A stretch of 64,000 nt of DNA, taken from Puniceicoccales bacterium Verruco_02 (lineage in GTDB: Bacteria > Verrucomicrobiota > Verrucomicrobiia > Opitutales > Oceanipulchritudinaceae). The DNA lies in the NCBI GenBank assembly GCA_001604585.1, contig LVBW01000024.1, positions 53,558 through 117,557 of the forward strand. The letters run 5' to 3'. Shown in pieces: positions 35,427-44,986 of the stretch; within the stretch, counting starts at the first letter, position 1, and the number at the start of each line of letters is the position of its first letter. The translations under genes were made by a program, and so were the position numbers. The notes beneath the pieces are model-generated. The model did no database searches. It was not told the DNA's origin and saw only the letters and a list, made by a program, of their open reading frames with translations.

Positions 35427-37229
35427 ATGTACAGCCGCCTTCGTGCGCCATTGATAGCCATTGCCACCGTGCTGCTCTGCCTCTGCGCATACGGGGAAGG
35501 ACAGGTCGTTGAGGAAATCGTCAGCGAACTGGGCAATGGGGGGCAGGGACGCGTCGGGTTGATGGCGCTAGTGGCCATCGGCACCCTTGCGAGCGAAGAC
35601 CTTAGCTGCATCGCGGCCGGGCTGCTCGCCGCCAAGGGCCGGATGGACCCCGCCGACGCAGTGCTGGCCAGCTACATAGGAATATTTTCCGGTGACACGC
35701 TGATCTACTGGCTGGGCCGGATGTTCGGGGTGCCCCTTCTGCGCCGAGCGCCCTTCAAGTGGCTGCTCCGCGAAAGGGCCGTCCAAAGCGCGGAAAAGCA
35801 TTTCGCAAGGCGCGGCGCCATAATCATCTTTCTATCCCGCTTTCTGCCCGGCAGCCGCTCTGCCACATGCTTTGCCGCCGGGGCCCTCAGCCAGAGCGCG
35901 CCACGCTTCATGCTGCTGTTCGCTATCGCAGCCCTTGCATGGACGCCCTTGCTAGTCCTAGGGACGATGGAAATCGGACGCGGGGCCATCGACCTATACG
36001 GAGCCTATGCCAAGTGGGCCTTGCCCGCCCTTGCCGCACTGGCAATTATGCTACTGCTCGCAACGCGGCTCGTACTGCCCCTTTTCACATGGCGGGGGCG
36101 CAGGCTGCTCCATTCGCGCTGGATGCGGCTGACGCACTGGGAATTCTGGCCCCTGTGCGTCACCATCTGGCCCATATTCTTTTACATACTCTACCTAGGC
36201 TTCATAAAATTCCGCCGCCCAACCCTGTTCACCCTTGCCAACCCCGGCATTGCACCGGACGGGGGCACCATAGGCGAGAGCAAGGCCGCGATATACCGCG
36301 CTCTGGCCGGGGCCGGAGAGGCGATACTGCCTTGGACCTTGGTACCGGCCAAGCTGGGCACCAAGGAGCGCATGGAGCAAGTGGAAGCATTCATGCGCGA
36401 AAAGGGCCTCGCCTACCCCATCGTGCTCAAGAGCGACGAAGGGCAACGCTCCCTTGGCGTCAAAATCATTCGCGACGAACGCTCAGCATGGCAGTATCTA
36501 AGCGCCATGCCCGGAGACACGATTGCGCAGGCCTACTGCCCGGGCAGGGAATACGGCATTTTCCACGTCCGTATGCCCGGCGAGGAACTTGGGCGCATCA
36601 TTTCGCTTACCGAAAAGCACATAACATACGTAACGGGCAACGGGCTGGACACGCTCGAAACGCTGATTCTGGCCGACGCGCGCGCCGTATGCATGGCGCG
36701 CGCCTTCCTCAAACGCTTCGAGGAGCGCCTCAGCGAGGTGCCAGCCGACGGCGAGCGTGTGGAGCTGGTCGATATAGGTACGCACGCACAGGGCGCGCTG
36801 TTTACCGACGGGGCACGCTTGCAAACGCCAGAGATGCTCGCCGAGATCGCCCGCATCAGCAAATGCTTCGAGGGCTTCCACTTTGGCCGCTACGACCTGC
36901 GCTGCCCCTCGGAGGAGGACCTGAAGGCGGGCCGCAACTTCCGCGTCATAGAGCTTAACGGCGTCACAGGGCAATGCTCGCACGTCAACAACCCCGGTTA
37001 CGACGTATTCTACATGTGGCGCACCATCATGGGCCAGTGGCGCATTGCCTTTGAAATCGGCGCTGCAAACGCCGCCCTCGGGATGCAGCCGATGGGCAAG
37101 ATGGCCTTCATCCGGCACTGGAGGGCGGCCGTCCACAGGCAGGACCGCCTGCGCGAAAGCATGGCAAGGCCATCGGTATCGACAAAGCCGCTCCAGCCAA
37201 GCACATGCCCTTGCAAGAGTGCCCAATAG
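35427..37229 (+). CDS. DedA-family membrane protein fused to an ATP-grasp domain
   Basis: The protein has 600 residues; GAAGGA lies 7 bases before the ATG. Residues about 35-220 are a DedA/VTT domain: LASEDLSCIAAGLLAAKGRM, SGDTLIYWLGRMFG, and the signature FLSRFLPGSRSATCFAAGAL. A further helix pair (about 240-265) leads to a soluble part (about 280-565) with KLGTKERMEQVEAFMREKGLAYPIVLKSDEGQRSLGVKII, QAYCPGREYGIFHVR, HFGRYDLRC and FRVIELNGVTGQCSHVNNP, which fits an ATP-grasp ligase (nucleotide lysines and metal-binding Glu-Asn). DedA proteins can move phospholipid or undecaprenyl phosphate. A membrane-tethered ligase acting on a lipid-linked substrate is an inference. Confidence 0.85.
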   Translation: MYSRLRAPLIAIATVLLCLCAYGEGQVVEEIVSELGNGGQGRVGLMALVAIGTLASEDLSCIAAGLLAAKGRMDPADAVLASYIGIFSGDTLIYWLGRMFGVPLLRRAPFKWLLRERAVQSAEKHFARRGAIIIFLSRFLPGSRSATCFAAGALSQSAPRFMLLFAIAALAWTPLLVLGTMEIGRGAIDLYGAYAKWALPALAALAIMLLLATRLVLPLFTWRGRRLLHSRWMRLTHWEFWPLCVTIWPIFFYILYLGFIKFRRPTLFTLANPGIAPDGGTIGESKAAIYRALAGAGEAILPWTLVPAKLGTKERMEQVEAFMREKGLAYPIVLKSDEGQRSLGVKIIRDERSAWQYLSAMPGDTIAQAYCPGREYGIFHVRMPGEELGRIISLTEKHITYVTGNGLDTLETLILADARAVCMARAFLKRFEERLSEVPADGERVELVDIGTHAQGALFTDGARLQTPEMLAEIARISKCFEGFHFGRYDLRCPSEEDLKAGRNFRVIELNGVTGQCSHVNNPGYDVFYMWRTIMGQWRIAFEIGAANAALGMQPMGKMAFIRHWRAAVHRQDRLRESMARPSVSTKPLQPSTCPCKSAQ

Positions 37230-37248
37230 GGTGCAGATTGTAGGCGGA

Positions 37249-37524
37249 ATGCCATCAAAGCAGGAAACGATTACCTTCAAGGCCGACTCTGAACTGGCGC
37301 GCCTGCTCTCGGTCATGCCCAACAAGTCGGAATTCATCCGCGGGGCCATACTCAACGCCATGGAAAACACCTGCCCTCTCTGTCAGGGCAGCGGCCTGAT
37401 CAGCCCCCAGCAGAAGCAGCACTGGGAGGAATTCATGAGACATCACCACATCGAAAGATGCTCCGACTGCGACGCTGTACACATTGTTTGCAACGAGGGC
37501 GAAGGCTTGCAACACCAGTCCTGA
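37249..37524 (+). CDS. small ribbon-helix-helix protein with two CxxC pairs
   Basis: The protein has 91 residues from ATG 37249. The N-terminus ETITFKADSELARLLSVMPNKSEFIRGAILNAME fits a CopG-type ribbon-helix-helix DNA-binding fold. The rest has CPLC (42-45), a run of histidines (RHHH, 64-67) and CSDC (71-74), which could bind a metal such as zinc. A metal- or redox-responsive repressor is plausible. The start codon is 19 bases after the DedA fusion stop, so it may be co-transcribed with it. Confidence 0.65.
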   Translation: MPSKQETITFKADSELARLLSVMPNKSEFIRGAILNAMENTCPLCQGSGLISPQQKQHWEEFMRHHHIERCSDCDAVHIVCNEGEGLQHQS

Positions 37525-37841
37525 GAAGGCCGCGGGCGGACCAAATACTCCCCGCCACAAGTCGCCCTTCCTCCCGCCATCGGCTTCCTCCACAAGTTCA
37601 AGGAAGTGGCAGGCGAAAGACTTTGGCCGCCTCTGTGCTAGCGCCCTCGGAAGTCAGCGCGCTAGCTTCGTCGAGAATACGATACAGAGCCTGTAGTGGA
37701 CATCTGCTCGCCTATCCGGCCCTTGTAAAGGCGACAGCGCGTTTGCGGTCCACCGCATGTGTGTGCTAACTGTGTGGCGTCGGATGCTCTGCCTTGACCG
37801 GCAAGGCGGCAGACTCCGGCGCAATGCATATTTTGTAAACC
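37525..37841. other. 317-base gap with one inverted repeat
   Basis: I see no gene here. GCTAGCGC (37637-37644) and GCGCTAGC (37659-37666) form an inverted pair 14 bases apart. Frames on either strand do not resemble known proteins. Confidence 0.4.
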
Positions 37842-38996
37842 ATGCCATACTTTGACCACAACGCCACTTCTCCCCTGCGCGACTGTGCCCGCGATGAATG
37901 GTTGCGGGTGGAAGGCGGCTTGCGGGCCAATGCCTCCGCCCTATACCCATCGGCCCGCCGGGCTGCGCTGGAACTGACCCGTGCCCGTAGCCGGGCGGCA
38001 GCCCTCCTTGGAGTGGAGCCGGAAAGGGTGATTTTCACATCCGGCGCAACAGAGGCCGACAACGCCGTGCTGCGCCACTTCGCAAGGAAGGACGCCATCT
38101 GCGCCGTCAGCGCGGCAGAACATCCTGCGGTATTTGAGGCCGCGAAGGCATTCTTCGGGGCGAACATGCTGGTCTTGCCGCTCGAGGCCTCGGGCAGGGT
38201 GGACCTTCCAAGGGCGCACCGGGTAATAGCCGATAGGCGTCCCGCAATTGTCAGCGTTCTATCTGCAAACAGCGAAACTGGCATTCTGCAACCAGTTGCC
38301 CAGATTGCAGACATATGCCGCGAATATGGCTGTGCCTTCCACTGCGACGCGGTGCAGAGCTTCGGGCGCGTGCCTCTCGGGGATATGCCCGCCCGTTGCG
38401 ACTTCCTAAGCCTTGGGGCGCACAAACTGGGCGGACCGGGCGGAGTGGGCATACTGCTGGCCCCGGCGGAAGGCTCCGGGCTGCACATCCAGTACGGTGG
38501 CGCCCAGGAAGGCAAGCGCCGCGCAGGGACCGAGAATCTCGCCTGTATAGTGGGGGCTGTGGCCGCAATGGGTGAAGCGGTCAAAGAGCTTTCCAGCGGT
38601 CTTGCGGCAAGACAGGCAGGGTATCGAGACGCTTTCGAGGCCCGGATGCTTGCGCTGGGAGCCAAAGTGCTCGGCTGCGCCGCCCCTCGCCTTCCCAACA
38701 CCAGCATGATGCTCATGCCCCTTGCGGAATCTCATCGCTGGGTGCTACGCCTTGCCAGTCTTGGCTTTGAGATTGGCGTTGGCTCTGCCTGCGCGAGCAA
38801 CGCCGCCGAACCATCGCGAATGCTCACTGCCCTCGGCATAGGCAAGAGCGCGGCAAAGCGCGTGATACGGGTCAGCTCCTGCGCACGGACGGGCGAAGAC
38901 GAATGGCTTGCACTGACGGATGCCGTGGTTGAAACCCTGCGCCAGATGCGCACAGAGAACGAAACGGACGAATTCGGCGTCATCCTGCCGGGGTGA
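37842..38996 (+). CDS. cysteine desulfurase, NifS/IscS-like
   Basis: The protein has 384 residues. It is a class V PLP enzyme: YFDHNATSPL at the start, TSGATEADN, SAAEHPAV, FHCDAVQSFG, PLP Lys195 in LGAHKLGGPGG and catalytic Cys317 in VGSACAS. It takes sulfur from cysteine as a persulfide for Fe-S clusters or thiolated cofactors. No iscU or related scaffold gene is adjacent. lipA, an Fe-S user, is 3.6 kb downstream. Confidence 0.9.
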   Translation: MPYFDHNATSPLRDCARDEWLRVEGGLRANASALYPSARRAALELTRARSRAAALLGVEPERVIFTSGATEADNAVLRHFARKDAICAVSAAEHPAVFEAAKAFFGANMLVLPLEASGRVDLPRAHRVIADRRPAIVSVLSANSETGILQPVAQIADICREYGCAFHCDAVQSFGRVPLGDMPARCDFLSLGAHKLGGPGGVGILLAPAEGSGLHIQYGGAQEGKRRAGTENLACIVGAVAAMGEAVKELSSGLAARQAGYRDAFEARMLALGAKVLGCAAPRLPNTSMMLMPLAESHRWVLRLASLGFEIGVGSACASNAAEPSRMLTALGIGKSAAKRVIRVSSCARTGEDEWLALTDAVVETLRQMRTENETDEFGVILPG

Positions 38997-39110
38997 ATAG
39001 AGCAAGCGCCTAACAGGTGCTGCGGGCACTGCAATTTGCACATTTGATTAGCGCCTTCCGCCGTACGGCCTTGACTTCCACTTGCAGCCCCGTGGACATT
39101 GGTCCCCCGT

Positions 39111-39716
39111 ATGCACATTGTCTGCCTAGACCTTGAGGGCGTCCTATTGCCGGAGTTCTGGATTGCCGTTGCCGAGCGCACGGGGATACCGGAGCTGCGC
39201 CGCACCACCCGCGACGAGCCTGACTACGACGTGCTGATGCGTGGCCGTCTGGAGATACTGGACCGGCACGGGCTGACCTTGCCCGCGATACATCAGGCCA
39301 TCCACGACCTTGAGCCGCTGCCCGGCGCAGTGGAGTTCACGCAATGGCTCATGGGCGCAGCCCCCCTCATCATCCTCTCGGACACCTTCACGCAGTTTGC
39401 CGAGCCTATGATGGCCAAGCTGGGAAACCCCACCCTGTTCTGCCACGATCTGGAAGTCTCCGACAATGGCCGCATACTTAACTACCGCCTCCGCCAGCAG
39501 GACCAGAAGCGCAAGGCCGTGGAGGCATTCAAAGGCCTGAACTACAAGGTGATAGCGGCTGGCGACTCCTACAACGACCTATCCATGCTGCGCGCGGCGG
39601 ACAGCGCCGTACTCTTCCGCCCCACGCCCGCCTTTGCCGCTGCCAATGCCGACCTGCCCGTAGCCACAACGCACGAGGAACTGAAAGCCGCCATACAGGC
39701 GCGCCTTTCCCTGTGA
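39111..39716 (+). CDS. thrH: phosphoserine phosphatase/homoserine phosphotransferase
   Basis: The protein has 201 residues, the ThrH length. HAD motif I is CLDLEGVLLPEFW (Asp7 nucleophile, Glu9 in place of the second Asp, as in ThrH). Motif II is ILSDTFTQFAEPMM and motif IV AAGDSYNDLSML. ThrH of Pseudomonas dephosphorylates phosphoserine and can transfer the phosphate to homoserine. A serine biosynthesis role is likely. Confidence 0.88.
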   Translation: MHIVCLDLEGVLLPEFWIAVAERTGIPELRRTTRDEPDYDVLMRGRLEILDRHGLTLPAIHQAIHDLEPLPGAVEFTQWLMGAAPLIILSDTFTQFAEPMMAKLGNPTLFCHDLEVSDNGRILNYRLRQQDQKRKAVEAFKGLNYKVIAAGDSYNDLSMLRAADSAVLFRPTPAFAAANADLPVATTHEELKAAIQARLSL

Positions 39717-39829
39717 CAATAGGGCACACCGCCCGTAATGCATCGGCAATGCATTGACTACCAACGCATTGCACACATCTTGTTTTTCCGTTTCTTACGG
39801 CTTGCCTGCCATATGTGACGGCGATTTAA

Positions 39830-41530
<1,701 letters not shown>

Positions 41531-41552
41531 CCTCGGAGCCACATAGCGCCTG

Positions 41553-42473
41553 ATGCTGATACTCGACCCCGAGACGGACCCCGTTTTCAACCTCGCGGCG
41601 GAGGAATACATCCTACGCGAGCTGGACGGGCCGGTAATCCGACTCTGGCGCAACAGGCCCTGCATCGTAATGGGGCGGCACCAGATTCCCTGCATGGAGC
41701 TGAACCTGCCCCTCGCCGACGAGCTTGGCGTGCCCTTCCTGCGCCGCATATCGGGCGGGGGCACGGTGTACCACGACCTTGGCAACCTGAACTTCAGCCT
41801 CATAGCCCCGCTCGAAAAGGGGCTTGGCATGGACTTCGAGCGCCAGCTAGGCCCCATTCTGGCCGCTCTGACGCGGCTCGGCCTCGGCGTCGAGCATGTC
41901 GGCAGGGGCGAGGTGCGCATGGGCGGACGAAAGATCTCCGGCAACGCGGCCTACCTCTGGCAGGGGCGCTGCCTGCACCACGGCACCCTGCTCTTTGACG
42001 CCGACCTTGGCAGGCTGCACGAACTGCTTGACTCGCCCGGCGTCGGGGACTGGACAGCGCGCAGCGTGCGCAGCGTGCGCAGCCCCGTGACACACATAGC
42101 AAGCGAGGCACGGGGCCTATTTGCGAACATTGACGCCTTCACCAAGGCCCTTGCCGCCGAACTGTGCAAGGGCGAGCAAGGCCGCTCCTTCAGCCCGGCG
42201 GAGCGCCAGCGCATTGGAGAGATTGCCGCCTGCCGCTACGCGACAAGGGAGTGGAACCTTGGCGAGGCCCCTACCTACACGCTCCAAAGGGAGCTAGCCG
42301 GGCTTGGAAGCCTGCAACTAGAGGTGCGCGAAGGGAGGCTGAAGAACGTGTCTTTGGCTGGCCGCCCCCTCACAGCCCTCGAAGGCTGCTGGCATGATGT
42401 GGAAAGCGTCCGCAGCGCGCTGGAAGGGCTGCCGGAACTAGCCGGGACGCTCGAAGCGAGGAGCTTTTTCTAA
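41553..42473 (+). CDS. lipoate-protein ligase A family
   Basis: The protein has 306 residues. The LplA/LipM fold motifs are clear: FNLAAEEYIL, RLWRNRPCIVMGRHQ, RRISGGGTVYHDLGNLNFS, GRKISGNAAY with the catalytic Lys, and HHGTLLFD. The C-terminal part resembles the accessory domain of bacterial ligases. It attaches lipoate (or octanoate) to dehydrogenase and GcvH lysines. lipA follows 97 bases later, so lipoate is both scavenged and made. A tandem Arg-Ser-Val repeat occurs at about residue 170-177. Confidence 0.88.
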   Translation: MLILDPETDPVFNLAAEEYILRELDGPVIRLWRNRPCIVMGRHQIPCMELNLPLADELGVPFLRRISGGGTVYHDLGNLNFSLIAPLEKGLGMDFERQLGPILAALTRLGLGVEHVGRGEVRMGGRKISGNAAYLWQGRCLHHGTLLFDADLGRLHELLDSPGVGDWTARSVRSVRSPVTHIASEARGLFANIDAFTKALAAELCKGEQGRSFSPAERQRIGEIAACRYATREWNLGEAPTYTLQRELAGLGSLQLEVREGRLKNVSLAGRPLTALEGCWHDVESVRSALEGLPELAGTLEARSFF

Positions 42474-42569
42474 TTGCAGGAATTGCGGCCCGCGCCGGAG
42501 CATCAGAAAACTTGCCCAGCTTTGCCGCCACAGACACATTGTCAGGGCCAAGCCCACATATTCCAGCCC

Positions 42570-43442
42570 ATGCAGATACAGAGAAAACCCGACTGGCTGC
42601 GTCAGAAACTGGCCTCCAGCGAAGAATACCAAAAGACGCGAAGCATCGTCGAAGGCGGAATGCTTCACAGCGTATGCGAGAGCGCCCGCTGCCCCAACAG
42701 GGGCGAATGCTGGTCCTCGGGCACGGCCACGCTCATGATTCTGGGCAACGTATGCACGCGGCGCTGCACGTTCTGCAACATAGCAAGCGGCAGGCCCGGA
42801 GCTGTGGACATTGGCGAACCGGCGCGAGTGGCTCAGGCTGTGGCTAGCATGGGGCTGAGTTTCGTCGTCCTGACCTCTGTGGCGCGCGACGACCTGCCAG
42901 ACGGCGGCGCGGGTATCTGGGCAGCCTGTATAAGGGCCATACACAACAAAAGCCCCGAGGCCCGCGTGGAGGTGCTCGTGCCCGACTTTCGCGGCAACAC
43001 GGAACTGCTCGACCTAGTGCTGAACGCAGGCCCGGATGTGCTAAACCACAACATAGAGACCGTGGCACGGCTCCAGAAGCCAATCCGCAAGACAGCCTCC
43101 CGCGAGGTGACGCTGAAGGTGCTCGCCCATGCCAAGAGCCGCGGCTTCATCACAAAGAGCGGCCTGATGCTGGGCATTGGCGAACAAAGGGACGAAGTGG
43201 AGGCCATCCTGCACGATCTGCGCGGCGCAGGGGTGGACATATTGACAATAGGCCAGTACATGCAGCCAACGGCAAAGCATGAGAAGGTGGACCGCTGGGT
43301 GAGTCCGGAGGAGTTTGAATACTGGAAGGACGTGGCCCTGCGCCTTGGCTTCGCCGCTGTGGAGTCCGGCCCACTGGTGCGCTCCAGCTACCGCGCGACG
43401 GAGTCGGCCCTGCCGCTGATCATGGCCCGCGAGCAGGCATAG
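42570..43442 (+). CDS. lipA: lipoyl synthase
   Basis: The protein has 290 residues from ATG 42570. Both Fe-S clusters are present: auxiliary cluster Cys36, Cys41, Cys47 and radical-SAM cluster Cys62-X3-Cys66-X2-Cys69 (CTRRCTFC). The C-terminal RSSYRA holds the serine that ligates the auxiliary cluster. It inserts two sulfurs into protein-bound octanoate. It lies just after a lipoate-protein ligase gene on the same strand. Confidence 0.96.
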   Translation: MQIQRKPDWLRQKLASSEEYQKTRSIVEGGMLHSVCESARCPNRGECWSSGTATLMILGNVCTRRCTFCNIASGRPGAVDIGEPARVAQAVASMGLSFVVLTSVARDDLPDGGAGIWAACIRAIHNKSPEARVEVLVPDFRGNTELLDLVLNAGPDVLNHNIETVARLQKPIRKTASREVTLKVLAHAKSRGFITKSGLMLGIGEQRDEVEAILHDLRGAGVDILTIGQYMQPTAKHEKVDRWVSPEEFEYWKDVALRLGFAAVESGPLVRSSYRATESALPLIMAREQA

Positions 43443-43489
43443 CGCACATCGCATTCGTAAGCGAAAGTTAACGGCGTGTCATGGATGCG

Positions 43490-43525
43490 AAAAGGCCCCC
43501 GGAGGATACACTCCGGAGGCCTTTT
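43490..43525. terminator. bidirectional terminator
   Basis: AAAAGGCC (43490-43497) and CCGGAG (43499-43504) pair with CTCCGG (43511-43516) and GGCCTTTT (43518-43525), 14 pairs with one mismatch. A/T flanks on both sides suit termination of lipA and of the convergent barrel-protein gene. Confidence 0.8.
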
Positions 43526-43551
43526 CCGCGATGTTCGTGCTACACCTTGTG

Positions 43552-44640
43552 CTAGAACGCCCAAGTGAAGCCTGTCTTGGCGTAAATCTGGGAGCTGGAG
43601 TCGAACTCGATCTTGTAGCCCGACTCGCCCTCGTGCTCGAAGGATGTCGTGGACTGGAACTGCACGCTGCTGAAGGCGGTCACGTTGCGGTTGATCCTGT
43701 AATGTGCGCCAAGGTCGGCCCAGCCGCCGAAGAGCATCTTCTTTTTCAGGCTGGTGCCGGAGTCGGAAATGTCGATGTCGCCCGTCTCGTAGGGAACTGT
43801 CATCGACTGCGTCCAGCGAAAAGAGCTGGAGGCCACCGTGGCGACAAAACCGCCACTTGCGCGGACGTTGAAACGTCGCGTCAGACCCATGTTGTAAACG
43901 GCGCCGACGCGGAAATTGGTGTAGGATGCCTTCAGTTTCCAAGAGCCCGTGGCCTCTGTGCTACCATATACGTTCGATTCGCCAAGGTCTATGTACTCAT
44001 CGGGGAAGACGAACACGGGCGTTGCCCCGACACCCCAGATACGCGGACGCACATACCTGCCGGAATAACCGTCAAGTCCGGTCAGATTCTCGCCCTTGTA
44101 CAGGACAGAGCGGGTGATAAGCTCCACGTCCCAAGTGGACGATTGGGCCATGTCGAAACCCGTATTGCCCATGCCGAAAAAGAAACCCAGCTTGCGCTCG
44201 CTTGTTAAATAACGAACGTAACTGACCTCAAGACCCAGACAGTTCCCCGTCTCGTCCCCAATGCTGAAGCCTCCGTCCGCAACTATGCCCCTAGTGGAAT
44301 TGGCGCGGATATAGTCCCCGTCGTAGGCCATGTTGCCATCGGCATCGGTAATCTGCTCCAAGCCTTCAAAGGCAAAGTAGTAGCTCTTGCCATCGGCCAC
44401 GTCGGTGCCAGCAGTGCTGTCCTCGCCAACAAAGGCATCGTCGAAGGTGCCGTCGCTGAAAAACGACCCGTTCACATTGCCAAGGTTGGAAATGGAAACA
44501 TCGGCGGCGCCCAGCATACTCATGCCCACGGAAAACTCGTTCTTGAGTTCCGGGGGCTTGCGAAGGGTATAGCGTTGCGCACTTGCCTCGGAGGCAAAAA
44601 GGAAAAGGGAGCAGAGTCCCGCGACGGAAAAACGATGCAT
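43552..44640 (-). CDS. outer-membrane beta-barrel protein
   Basis: The protein has 362 residues from ATG 44640, chosen because it starts a signal peptide (MHRFSVAGLCSLFLFASEASA); ATG 44688 would add 16 residues. The mature part is rich in alternating strands, Gly and aromatic residues, and ends in YAKTGFTWAF, the terminal Phe of outer-membrane barrels. I do not recognise the family. It is transcribed alone, bounded by a terminator at 43490. Confidence 0.72.
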   Translation of the reverse strand: MHRFSVAGLCSLFLFASEASAQRYTLRKPPELKNEFSVGMSMLGAADVSISNLGNVNGSFFSDGTFDDAFVGEDSTAGTDVADGKSYYFAFEGLEQITDADGNMAYDGDYIRANSTRGIVADGGFSIGDETGNCLGLEVSYVRYLTSERKLGFFFGMGNTGFDMAQSSTWDVELITRSVLYKGENLTGLDGYSGRYVRPRIWGVGATPVFVFPDEYIDLGESNVYGSTEATGSWKLKASYTNFRVGAVYNMGLTRRFNVRASGGFVATVASSSFRWTQSMTVPYETGDIDISDSGTSLKKKMLFGGWADLGAHYRINRNVTAFSSVQFQSTTSFEHEGESGYKIEFDSSSQIYAKTGFTWAF

Positions 44641-44986
44641 CGCTTTCAAGCGAAAGCCCAAGGGCTGGGATATGTCAAACCTGTTCATGCATTGGGGCGT
44701 AATGAGTGGGGAATAGCACTCCTTCCGGCTGGGTGCAGTCAAGATGGAAAGCTTGGGAAAGTTATCTTGGAAAGCTCGAAAGGCACAATTGTTCCCCCGC
44801 AGCGAAAAAGAGCTGCCAACTCTCTTCAATGGTTTGAAAAGTGCCACGCCAATGGGCATCCATAACAATGTAGGTCAGCTCCGATAACTGGTTTCGCTGC
44901 GAGAAGTCAAAGTTGTTAGTGCTTGCCCGCCGAATCCATTCGACTATCTCCCAGGCGGGAAGCCGCCATTTCTCACTTAGTCCCAC
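44641..44986. other. 346-base gap carrying repeat copy A
   Basis: No gene is evident. It holds the motif AACTGGTTTCGCTGCGAGAA (44886-44905), followed at 44907-44918 by TCAAAGTTGTTA. Both parts recur in the gap on the other side of the permease gene. Confidence 0.5.
44885..44920. repeat. repeat copy A (compact form)
   Basis: AACTGGTTTCGCTGCGAGAA at 44886-44905 differs at two positions from 46848-46867, and TCAAAGTTGTTA at 44907-44918 is identical to 46977-46988. In this copy the two parts are adjacent; in copy B they are separated by 109 bases. Orientation is the same. Confidence 0.6.

Noticed and set aside
35759..36958. 399-codon plus frame inside the DedA/ATP-grasp gene
   Set aside because: Its sequence is Arg/His/Pro-rich and low in motifs, a typical out-of-frame translation.
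42060..42083. GTGCGCAGC tandem repeat
   Set aside because: It is a short in-frame Arg-Ser-Val repeat inside the lipoate ligase gene, not a separate repeat element.
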